From: Anseranas semipalmata
Lineage: Eukaryota; Chordata; Aves; Anseriformes; Anseranatidae
DNA: 64,000 nucleotides
Direction: 5' to 3'
Assembly: GCA_013399115.1 (NCBI GenBank)
Contig: VXAA01004026.1
Span: forward strand, 690,211-754,210
Shown: positions 49,290 through 60,200 of the stretch, in pieces
Layout: every line of letters begins with the position of its first letter
Numbering within the stretch: the stretch's first letter is position 1
Position numbers and translations under genes: made by a program
Notes under the pieces: generated by a model
Seen by the model: only the letters and a program-made list of their open reading frames with translations
Databases searched by the model: none
Told to the model about the DNA's origin: nothing

Positions 49290-49640
49290 CAGTGCCTCCC
49301 AACTCATTCATCACTACCAAATTTAAACAGTAAATTTTAACTGTTACATCAAGATCTTTATTAAGTATTTAATAAGACCGGTCTCAAGATGGATCTTCAA
49401 ATAACTCATTTTATAATCTCCTTTTATACCCAGACTTGATGGTTTTCAGTATTACTCACCACAATTTGTCTCTAGTCCTTATCCTTTTTAATGCTGGTGT
49501 TACCCCTATCTTTTCAGCACAATAACAACTCCCCATGCAGCAGCTGATCAAAAACTTTACTGCTATCCAGAAAAAAAGAAAGAGAACTACTTCATTTCCC
49601 ATAAAACCAGCAATTACTTCATCAAAGACAATTCCGAGGA
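49290..49640 (-). mobile_element. Old CR1-superfamily LINE remnant beside the CpG island
   Basis: The minus frame near 49540-49640 reads IVFDEVIAGFMGNE, then AVKFLI, which resembles the degraded CR1 reverse-transcriptase stretch F-DEV-TGF-E followed by KVFDKVPH. Plus-strand text 'aagaccggtctcaagatggatcttc' and 'gatcaaaaactttactgctatcc' also fits the reversed consensus. It ends about 90 bases before the CpG island begins, and it may extend left to about 49000. Confidence 0.55.
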
Positions 49641-49724
49641 TAGCTAACAAAAACCACTTCTGGCGGAAACGTGTATTACCTTTTAATTTCATTTATCTTC
49701 ACGTTTTTCTCCTTGAAATGCGTT

Positions 49725-50300
49725 GTAAGGCCGGCGCACCACTGGGGCTCAGCGCCCTGTCGGGGGGCAGCTCCCACCAAACCGGCGCCCACCTCGGCAG
49801 ATTCCGCCCCGGGCATCGCCCCCTCCTCCCCATTTCGCTTTCCTGCCCGCTCTCGGTGCCCGGTACCACAGCGGGGCCGCCGCACCCCCTCGCCCTGCGG
49901 CCTGAGCCGCCGCCCGCTCCCCTTTCCCTGCCGCGAGGCTTTCGCGGCCCAGGGGCGGGCGGAGCCGGCCCCGCGCGGCCCCACGCAGACAGACCGACGG
50001 ACACCGCTCCCCCCCCCTCTCAGACCGACCGACGGGCACAGCCCCTGTCCCCCCAGGCCGCGCCGCAGCCGCCGCGCTACCTGCCTGGCGCCGGCGGCTC
50101 CTCGGCACGCAGAGGGGCGGCGGGGAGGCTGCGAGCGCCCGCTGCTGGGCGGAGGCCGCTGCCGGCCTGGTCGGCGAGGCCGCTGGGGCTGCGGCGGAAA
50201 ATGGCCCCGGTGACAAGGCGGCGGGGCTCTGCCCCGCGGGGGAAGCGCTGGTGCTGCCAGGGGGACGGGTCCTGCCTGCTTGCACCGGGAAACCAGCGGG
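49725..50300 (-). promoter_or_regulatory. ANKRD46: CpG-island promoter of ANKRD46
   Basis: This is the only strong CpG island in the window, about 570 bases of very GC-rich sequence with dense CpG. A GC-box-type GGGGCGGGC lies at 49952-49960, and a minus-strand GCCATTTTCCGCC motif at about 50191-50203 resembles a YY1/ETS promoter site. Its position, 5' of the ANKRD46 coding exons with a donor-like site pointing toward them, supports it as that gene's promoter. Long open frames here (354, 180 and 178 codons, both strands) are composition artefacts. Confidence 0.8.
50081..50230 (-). other. ANKRD46: Proposed non-coding first exon of ANKRD46
   Basis: A minus-strand donor CAG|GTAGCG ends at 50081 inside the CpG island and would splice to the acceptor at 37602. 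The upstream limit is arbitrary, because no TATA box is visible and a CpG-island promoter would start at several sites. Other GT sites in the island cannot be excluded. Confidence 0.4.
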
Positions 50301-51066
50301 CTAGAAAATATTCAGGCGGCAGGAGGGGGCCTCTGTGGTTGGAGTCTTCTCACCAAGTTTCTGGGAGCAGAGGTGGATGGGGACGGGTCAAGAACAGGCT
50401 GAAGTTATTTAACTTTCCCAAGAATATTAAACTTGGACTTTTTTTTTTTTTTTTTAAATTTTCACTTAATTTCTCTGTTCTCTCACCTGATGCTGCCTTT
50501 CAAAGCAAGGCCAGTAAGAAGAACAAAGGAGGAGTATCAGGGCTTAGGCGCTGCATCCTTCTTGCAGCAGCCAGCAGCTCGATGGGGCTAATGTCGTGAC
50601 TGCCTTCACCCAGCTACAGCATGTGCACCCTCAGGCCAGTGCCATCCGTTCAGAGGCACTGTTAAATACATAAATACAAGGGGAATGATCACAGGAAACA
50701 CATGCCTGTTCCAGCAATAGCCTGCTCAGCCATCCCGTTAATTACACCACTGCTCACAAAAACAGACTGATACGGTTAATACTTTTTCCTCCTCTAATAT
50801 CTTAGCATTTTCTAATTCTTTTCTAATTAATGCCTCCCCTCCTTTCTTCTGCACAATTAAAGTCTGGGGAAAAAAAAGAAAAAAAAAGAAAAAGAAAAAC
50901 AAACCACAAAAAGCACATATACAAGATGTCTCCAGAATGACAGCACCCAGCTAACTGAAAAGAATAGTTCACTAGAGTTGTAAATGCTATAAATAAAGAC
51001 CACTGCAAAGATAAAGAATGACACTGAAGACTGACTTTCCCTATTATTCAAGCTTTCAACAATGGG
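50301..51066. other. Spacer between the SNX31 3' end and the ANKRD46 promoter
   Basis: These roughly 770 bases separate the SNX31 polyadenylation signal from the ANKRD46 CpG island. They contain a T run at 50440-50456 and an A-rich tract at 50872-50900. No gene was recognised. Confidence 0.6.
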
Positions 51067-51072
51067 TTTATT
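51067..51072 (-). terminator. SNX31: SNX31 polyadenylation signal AATAAA
   Basis: A minus-strand AATAAA lies 44 bases after the SNX31 stop codon (51118-51116). It is the first such hexamer downstream, and would give a very short 3' UTR. More distal signals might be used as well. Confidence 0.55.
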
Positions 51073-51115
51073 ATTCCCAGATAATTCATTTTGAAACAGT
51101 ATTTAGAACAAGTTG

Positions 51116-51211
51116 TCACAGGTCCTCTTCTCTTATTTTCTCAAATACACAGTCCTCTTCACTTGGCCCAAACAAAAATCTTTTCCTTGATATAAAATGT
51201 GACTGGACTAC
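51116..51211 (-). CDS. SNX31: SNX31 last exon with C-terminal tail
   Basis: The acceptor TTTTGCTGCAG precedes 31 codons and a TGA stop. The exon reads [20 protein letters not shown], then [11 protein letters not shown]. The ending matches the mammalian SNX31 C-terminus (DCVF..I.EEDL) and parallels the acidic-Leu end of SNX17, which in SNX17 is needed for binding the Retriever complex. No other frame of this exon gives a match. Confidence 0.88.
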   Translation of the reverse strand, partial: VVQSHFISRKRFLFGPSEEDCVFEKIREEDL

Positions 51212-54200
51212 CTGCAGCAAAACAAACAAACTGTTAAAAGAATATATGCATTTCAATAATTAGAGATAAGTATGAAGATAAGCTAGAAAATCTGACATGA
51301 TACTATTTAGGTGCAGTGGATGATCTCTACGTTGGCATTTTGGACTGAACTTTTCTGTTGGAATAGGACATAAGAACAGTTGTTTCCGCTCTTAAGGTTT
51401 ATTGCAATGTACTAAATGTGATGTGCGGATTGAAAGGCAGTTCCAAATGTTCCAACATCAGTGTTATTTGGCATTAGTGTCCACAAGGGCATTTGTGCAG
51501 GTACTTGCACTGTCTACTAGGCCTTGTAAATTAGATGGACTACTGTTATCACACGTTCTTAACTTTAACCGTAACACCTGCATAAATGACACCTACACAA
51601 ATTAATTGTTTAAACAGGCAATCTGAATAGATGCATCATATTCTGTCCTCCTCAAAGCTGTCACTGAACTACATTTTCAATTAAGAATACGTTTCCTAAC
51701 AGGTACCATGTACTGTCTGAAGCTTCCTAACACCACATCACTCGTCTTTTATAAGGTACAAACAAGCTAACTATATCCTCACATTACATGTATCTGCAGT
51801 TTACTGTTGTACTAGGAGAATTTATGGCACAGATTTTTCTTCTGCCTCTTGCATCATGGTATCTTGATATATACGTAAAATAAATGTCCCTGAAGCACCC
51901 TGCTAAAAGTGTCCACCACAAAGCTATGGCAATGTAATGAGTTCTGAGAATCTATGCAAAATTTGGTTTCAGTTTCCTGATGCCTTAAAGTTAGCTACTT
52001 CATACCTCTCTTTTTCAAGACTTCCAAAAGACCTAACAGCAAAATTGCCTAGATGCAGGCACATTCCATAGCACATCCTCACAATCTGCAAAGTCTGCCT
52101 ATTGCATACTAGTCGAATCATTTTTATCTCGATTCAATAGACTGTTCTTGATTTTCCTAGTAAATCTTACAGCTGCACTAGATTATCTCTTTAAACAAGA
52201 ATTTACAGGCTCTTACACTGATCTAGTAGCAACAGTACACTGCTACAGGATCGCAAAGAAAACCAAAGTTAGATTTTTCTTCTCATGAGTCAGCAGAAAA
52301 TATTTGGCATGTTTTCACAGACTTTGGACAGCATTCAGTTCAACTTTCAGCCACCTCAGAGGAAAGATTTGTAAGACTCTTGGGGATACTAACAGGAAAA
52401 TTATACAGACCCAACTCAAATGATTTTTTTTTCTTTTTTTTTTCCCCAAATAGGAATGTGCAAAAGATACAATTTTAGTATATTTTTCAAGCACACTGCA
52501 GACAGACGGGAATAAGAAAGGGAAGCCTTAAGAACCTCAATATTGTGATCACACAGAAGTTAACTAAGTATGGTTTAAGATTTTATATTAATTATCTACT
52601 AAGTCAGAACAATTGCCTCAAACCCAGAGTGCCATTCAACTTAGTTCTTGTTTCACCTGCAGCATCTGAAGTTGTACCACAGTGAGGCCACTGAAGCACA
52701 TCCTTCAGCCTTCCTCAGAGGTGCAGCATGTCTATTCAGATGTCTCCCTTATCATTTGCAAGTTATTTGTGAATACAGAAGGCCACACCTAACCTAGAAT
52801 CTAGTCTCCAGCAGTGAGAGTACAGAGCACTTCAAAGAAAAGAGCAAGAAAACCCACCACACAGGTTAGCTGATTTGCTTATGAAAGAGTTTTTAGTGAT
52901 CAGCTTTGTGCTGTTTAATGTACTTTTTCTAAATATCTATCAGCATGTACTTTTTTTCTGAATGCAGATTAGATTTTGGTTTTCTCTTTTAGAAGTATTT
53001 CCTCCTTGGCCACTGCAAGAGTGGTATTTATTTTCATTTGCTTTACATTATTCCCTTTCCACTTATTTATTTTCTAATTCTCAACAAATGACTTAGAAAA
53101 ATCAACTTTTTTTTTTTTTTTTTTAAGCTAATAGTTCCTCAACAGCTAAATGGCTATGAATATGGATTACAGCTAATGCAACTTGGAATTACATCTTTTA
53201 CATGACAGGAATGTACACATATAGATATGTAACATAACAAATTTTGCAAACAGATACAACTCCCAAATTAATGGCAAAAAATGAATGCATAGACAGTCCC
53301 AGTGCTGAATCCAAGCACAAGTCTGTAAACTACAACACCTGCATGTGGGTATGTATACACATGTGATCTGTCCATACATTCTGGCTTTCTGTAAACTTCA
53401 AATGTCTCATTCAGAAACATTTGCAAAAAGCAAATAAAATGAAGCAAGTTGTCACTAAACCCATCAAACTAAAATAAAATTTTTATTCAGACATTTCTTG
53501 CCCCCCTCTTCCTCCAAAATTCAAATTTAGCTCCTTTTCCTACACAAAGGCATTCCCATTAAATTCATTAGGAGTCTCCCTGTCCACAAAAAAAAAAAAA
53601 AGGGGGGGGGGGGCTAACTACCATTAGCAAGCAAGACACACTGTATTTATATTTTGGAGACAATTTCTCACGAACCTGTTTCTGTCGGATGCTGGATTTC
53701 TTACTATTTTTCATGGATTCAGGCACCTCAGTCTCCTAAATAGATTGAAAAGTTTAACTTTTCCAATAAGTTTAAGTGCTCCCCAAATACTCATAGTATG
53801 CTGAGCAAATCAGCATTCAATTAAAACCAGTAGAAACAGTGTAGGAAATGAACTGTCACATTACCCTTTTCTCATAATTCTAGTCATAATCAAGGCTACC
53901 CAAGTACTCTCAGCAGCTGGACATTTTAATTATGAAGATGAACATTCATTATTTAAGATTTACTGAACTTCCATTACAAATAAACTTAGAATGAAAAAAA
54001 AAATCAAAACTTTTCCAAAATTGATTGGTCTTTTCTTCTACTTTGCTTATAGTTTAAAGCCATGAAATATGTTGGTCATTGCCTCACTGCTCACTAGTCA
54101 GCATCGTTCTAGAAGATCACACAGTTTTCTTCCCTTTGTTCTCTTATAAGTTTTCAGAAAGCAAACATTCAAAGTCTTTAGATGTCACAAGGTTAAAGAA

Positions 54201-57200
54201 AGGCTTTTTATTATTATTAATGCTAGAGATTTAAAAAAAAAAAATATGTAAACATATTTTCACATAAGGTTCCTACACAAAAGACAGCAGAAGTATTTTA
54301 ACTAGAAATCAGACTTATTTTATTAACACTTCTATTTAAAACCAAAAAGTATTTCTGCATAAATGTCAGATCTCAAATCGGTCTAACATTGCAGCAGATG
54401 GAGCAAATGAAGTCGTGAAAAAGTGAAAACCAGATATGGATACAACAGGGTAGAGCAGAACATAAGAAATTATGCCATAAATGTCCTTTATCATATGTAG
54501 CAAGGATGAAAGTCAAAGAATGCAAAACAGGTTATTAAAACTGCAGTGACAAACCAGGCCCAGTCAGCATGGGTTTATGAAAGGCAGGTCCTGCTTGACA
54601 AACCTGATCTCCTTCTATGACAAAGTGATGCGTTTAGTGGACGAGGGAAAGGCTGTGGATGTGGTCTACCTTGAGTTCAGTAAGGCTTTTGACACCATTC
54701 CCCACAGCATTCTCCTGAAGAAACTGGCTGCTCATGGCTTGGACTGGTGTATGCTTCGATGGGTGAGAAACTGGCTGAGGGGCCAGGCCCAAAGAGTTGT
54801 GGTGAATGGAGTTAAATCCAGTTGGAGGCCGGTCACGAGTGGTGTTCCCCAGGGCTCAGTATTAGGGCCAGTTCTCTTCAGTATCTTTATCAATGATCTG
54901 GATGAGGGGATTGGGTGCACCCTCAGTAAGTTTGCAGACAACACCAAGTTGGGTACATGTGTTGATCTGCTCGAGGGTAGGAAGGATCTGCAGGAGGATC
55001 TGGACCGGTGGGCCGAGGCCAACTGTATGAAGTTTAACAAGGCCAAGTGNNNNNNNNNNNNNNNNNNNNNNNNNNNNNNNNNNNNNNNNNNNNNNNNNNN
55101 NNNNNNNNNNNNNNNNNNNNNNNNNNNNNNNNNNNNNNNNNNNNNNNNNNNNNNNNNNNNNNNNNNNNNNNNNGTCCAAAGAAGGGCAACGAAGCTGGTG
55201 GGGGTCTGGAGAACAAGTCCTACAAGGAGCGGCTGAGGGAGCTGAGGTTGTTTAGTCTGGAGAAGAGGAGGCTCAGGGGCGACCTTATCGCTCTCTGCAG
55301 GTACCTTAAAGGAGGCTGTAGCGAGGTGGGGATTGGTCTATTCTCCCACACGCCCGGTGATAGGACGAGGGGGAATGGGCTAAAGTTGTGCTGGGGAGGT
55401 TTAGGCTGGATATTAGGAAAAACTTCTTTACTGAAAGGGTTGTGAGGCATTGGAACAGGCTACCCAGGGAAGTGGTTGAGTCACCATCCCTAGAGGTACT
55501 CAAAAGACGTGTAGATGTAGAGCTTAGTGACATAGTTTAATGGTGGACTTGATGGTGTTAGGTTATAGGTTGGACTGGATGATCTTGGAGGTCTTTTCCA
55601 ACTTAAATGATCCTGTGATCTTTAACATTCAGAACAAATATTTTCAGTAAAACAGAGCAGAGATGTACAGTCAAGTAATTCTGTACTGAAATGTTGGAAC
55701 ATACAAGATCCTTTTTATCAATGGGACTTTTCTTAGCACATTTGAAAGAATGATAGCAGTAGCAGTTTTGTTTACTTTAAATGCAAATTCAGGCACCTAC
55801 ATACACACATGCTTACCATTTCTGGGCCTTCTTTGGTTGCCTTCATCATCTGTTCTGATATCATTTTCTTCAAGCAGCTACTAAGCAGAAAGGCCTGAAG
55901 AGAATAAACAGGAGAACATTCCAATTTCTTCTGTTAAAAGATGTACTTGACTTCCATTCCTCTTCCACCAGGAAATTATCATCCCTAACTACTGAACGAT
56001 TACTTTCCTAATTCAGTTACTTTTACTCTGTGATCAGCATCCTTTCAGTGCACCATACTAGCTGCAGTTGGTTAAAGTCCAGCCTCAGCATGACTAACCT
56101 CCAAGGCACTGCTCAGAGTGGAGAATAAGAGTTTTTATGACTGGTTTTGTGGAGCAAGTTATTCTAACTGCCTGTGGCTCCTACCTTAAAGACTGCCAAA
56201 TTGCATCAAAATCTAAGCAAGTTTAATCAAATGTTGACTATCAGCATCAAGAACACTTGAACAAATGAAGCAAGCTGGAGTTCACAGGCACTCGGCGCTG
56301 CTTAAAAATCAAAGCCTTGGTGGTTATACCAGTTGGCTGCAACTGTTTGTAGACTAGCTCACAGAGTTGCATCTTGCACAGCTAATAATGACATGAGCTG
56401 TATGTGCTCATCCCACATAATATTAGGGAGGAATGGCACCCTATAAAATCCTAATTAAGGATTATTTATATGTAAAGAAAACACTTTATGATGTCACATA
56501 TTCACACCCTTCATTAACCTGTGTTAATATGGCATATTTGAACAATTTTTATTGTGGAAGATGAGAGCCTTTGACCTTAGGTGAGTCTGACCAACTAATG
56601 ATTCTGGATGCTTACCAAGTCCAGTAAGTAAATGGCACCTCCATGCTCCATCCCAGCCTTGCTGCTGAGTGCTAGACATTTCTCTTGCCATGGAAGATAT
56701 TTTTATATTCATATTAAAATATATATATATTCATATATAATATATATTCATATATAATATATATTCATATATAATTTATATATTCATATAAATATATATA
56801 AATATAAATAAAATCTCTTCCCCATATACTAGAAACTCAAATGCTTTCCCCAGATTACTCTGTACCTAGGCTAACCTGCTTGAAAGCATAGTTGCTGCAC
56901 TTGGGTAGAGATGGACTAATCGCTTCTGAAGATCCCCACAGCTGTAAGATTACATTTTATTCTGATCTTTTCCTAAAAGGACGGAGAACTAACCTGTTTT
57001 GTGTACAAAATTATCCACTCCCATCTGCCTGAATCATTGTACTCAAATCTGAACTCCAGAGTGTCGTCTTCACCATCCTTTGTAGCACCCTGAAAAAACA
57101 TTGAGCAGAAGAAACGGCACAAAGGTGTTCAGCCTTAAATCAGAATTAGTCAATCAGGTTCATTTTATATAGTATATAAATAAAACAGCTGGAGATCTGT

Positions 57201-60200
57201 ACCAGAACAATTCTCCTGGTGGGGGGAAGCAAATGGGAGGGAGGAAGGGGAAGCCTTTGCAAGTGTAAAGTTGGTTAGAACAGTTCTTTTGCTCGCACAC
57301 AAAATGCTCTGCCAATTCCCCTTTCAATGGGAATGGACGGGTAGGAAACGTATGAGATGGAATGCCAGGGAAGGAAGAAGACAGAATAAGGTTAGATTAT
57401 TATTATTATTTTACTGCTGTAAATGTTGCCAAGGGAGTTTGTTCTAGGATAGGTATGGAGGGGAATATGGGCAGATGGGAGTGATTTAAAACAGAATCCC
57501 TCTCCCCAGACTTGCCATTGCCTGACAGCCTTAGTTTTCATGCAGAAAAAGTGAATTCAGATACAAACTCAATAAAGTACTTACAAGAAAAGTAACCTGC
57601 CAGCTTCTCAACAAGTTGATTTTAAAGCTGACATCTTTGGTTTGGTTAGTAGGCAATTTTATGCAACAGTTTATCTCATTATTTCCGACATAGATGTCAG
57701 CTGAGCAGCCTACTTCTGGATAGTCACAAATGCAAGGATCAAGCCGTACGTATCCATAGAACTGCACTTCTCGAATCTTCTTCAGGAACTGCACCAGCAG
57801 ACAGAACTAAAATTATTTGCTGTAGAGGCACGTGAAATCTAGTGATTTGAAAAGAAATGGGCTGTGAAGCAAATCTTTCAGATTCCTAATCCTCTTTCTC
57901 CTGGGTGGACACAGATCCACCACAACATGTCCATGTTTGATGCAGAGAATAGAGCTCACAGTCCTGACTTAGCAACTCTGTTACCTTTGAAAAAAAATAA
58001 CATTTTACCTTTGCTTTGTTTGTATTTTTTTGTAGAAATTCAAGCTCTTGCATCTGCCTTTCTGATGGTTTAATCCAATTCATCTTAACTTCCTGGATGG
58101 CCTTAAAATAATTTTTTAAAACAGCAAAAAATGTATTCAAGAATGTATTTCCTTTCACACACACAAGAAAACACACATGAAAACAACCCTCCCCCTGAAA
58201 AGAAAGAAATGGGACAAGTTTACACTGTTCTTTCCTCCTGAATTAATAGCTCCCAAAGCCAGTACAACCCAACACACCTACAGTTCAGAATTCAAATGTT
58301 GCCATATAATGAAAGACTGCCTACATACAGAGAGTCAAAAATAAAGTGGACAGATGCCTGAATATGTTTTTTGTACAATACTTTCACATGCAAAAAACAG
58401 AGATGAGATAGTGCCTCTAGTGCATGAGTTTGCTAAAAAAGAAAAAAGTGATCAATAGCTACACCCATCACTTAGAAAAGTGCAACAAGGCAGTGTTGAA
58501 CAGAAACCATTTATAAACATATCTGATGTTAATGTAATTACACCAAACATTTCAAGAACTTGTATAAAGGAAGAAATTAATGTGCAGAAGTTAGCTTTTA
58601 AAATTCTGAAAACCTTTCAGTTTTACCTGCATATATAGCAAATTCATTGAAGCATTACAGTCTATCAGCAGCATGTCAAGAGAAGGATCCATATACCTTT
58701 TCCACGCCAAAGGGAAAAAAAAAGATGATAAAATATGAAGATACGTTTCTTAATACAGCCCTTTGATTTTTCAGCTAAATGTGATGGGAGCACAACCCAG
58801 AAAGATACCACTACCTACCAAATTATAGAAAAACAGTTCTGCTTTTGAAGTGTTACTATATTCATTCTTCATACATTGACATAGAATGGAAATAAACTGA
58901 AGTCAGGGTATCCAACTGCTCCACTTTGATTTTAGTGGTACCAAACCTAACAATTACAACTTAAAACTAAAACTTTCCTCCTCCTTTTCTCCCTTTGCTC
59001 AAACAACTCATGGCTTACCTACATAAAAGCTGGTCAGACTTTCAGAGCATCTGCCACCATTGCTGGTAGTGCTGACATACAAGAGCTAGCCTTGAGCCAG
59101 CTAGCTCTGGTACCAACTACAGTATAACTGCAGCACGATCAAGCTCAGCGTAACAGCAAAACAAGTTAAATACTGAGTTATCTGAGCACATTGCTGCAGC
59201 AGCTAGCTTGGGCCATCTTATCAGAAGCAGCTTGTGTGAGTATACATAACAGTACAAACAGAGTAGCACGGGCTCCGTGGCTGGCACTGCTGCATTGCTC
59301 ACATTGGACTGGCAATACAGCTCCTGCAGCACACCAACAACCCCAGGACTGCCATTTCCTACCTCTGTTTGCGCTTTAAAGCAGTGCTAGATGGAGGAGT
59401 ATCTACTTAGACAGTCACTCTGCCATGACTTAGAACCATGCAACACTTTCATTAAGCTGCCAGGTTCTCCAGTTTATAAGGGCACATATAGGGAAACAGA
59501 GAAAGCTTTGTAGAGGCCAAGCTGTAGCCCAGTAGATGTAAACCAGACAAGTTATAAGCATCAAAAAAAACAGGTTTCTGTGTAGCTTCAAGCCAAGCAA
59601 CCTTGCTCCTGCCACCAAAAGGCATGGTTCTGTTCTTCCACCTCTGCTCCCAACCACAGTCGTTGCTCTAAGCATTCATCTGATGCAGACAATTCAACTC
59701 ACTAAGCCTGCTGAAACCTATTAGCTTTTTCTTTTTCACTGTAGGGAGAAGTAGACCAGACCACAACTACACCAGTGAGCCACTAGACTGGCTCAGCTAA
59801 ACTGCCGAACCCCCAGGGCACCGTTTGACAAGCAGGACTTTGGCACCAGACTCCCTGTCCCCGGGGTTTATCCTCACCCACAAGTCAGCACAACTGTTTG
59901 CTGCACAGCAAAGGAGGCTGGGGGACTGACCCAGGCTGAAATATAGGCCAGCAAAAAAAAAAAAAAACAAAACAAAAATAAATGGCCAGCAACTTATTTT
60001 TAGCCCCAGTTAGCTCCCCAGTCCAGTTCACCACGTTTGCCCACACAGCTCTATCAACACAACTGAGGAGGATGCCAAGGCGTGAGCAAATGAAAGGCGA
60101 AGAGTGCTTTGCTGCTTAAGCCAGGCTGCTTACCAAAATAAATGCTCAAGCTATCGCCTCAGGTCTTTTGTGTATTAGCATATAGAAGTGAGCATGTTAG

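Larger units (their letters stand above)
37602..50080 (-). other. ANKRD46: ANKRD46 intron 1 (5' end inferred)
   Basis: It runs for about 12.5 kb between the proposed non-coding exon 1 and the ATG-bearing exon. It holds CR1 copies at 41217-41885 and 44556-44680, old LINE fragments at 45640-47000 and 49290-49640, and the second GC-rich unit. The stretches 37.6-41.2, 41.9-44.5 and 47.0-49.3 kb show nothing I can name. Confidence 0.7.
53736..55816 (-). other. SNX31: SNX31 intron G-H
   Basis: This 2081-base intron is about half occupied by the antisense CR1 at 54510-55620, which contains the 124-base assembly gap. Confidence 0.9.

Noticed and set aside
49535..50599. 354-codon plus-strand frame (and 178-180-codon frames) over the CpG island
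   Set aside because: The GC-rich composition removes stop codons in several frames at once. The product is Pro/Arg/Gly-rich with no domain, starts in AT-rich LINE sequence, and overlaps a promoter and first exon on the other strand.
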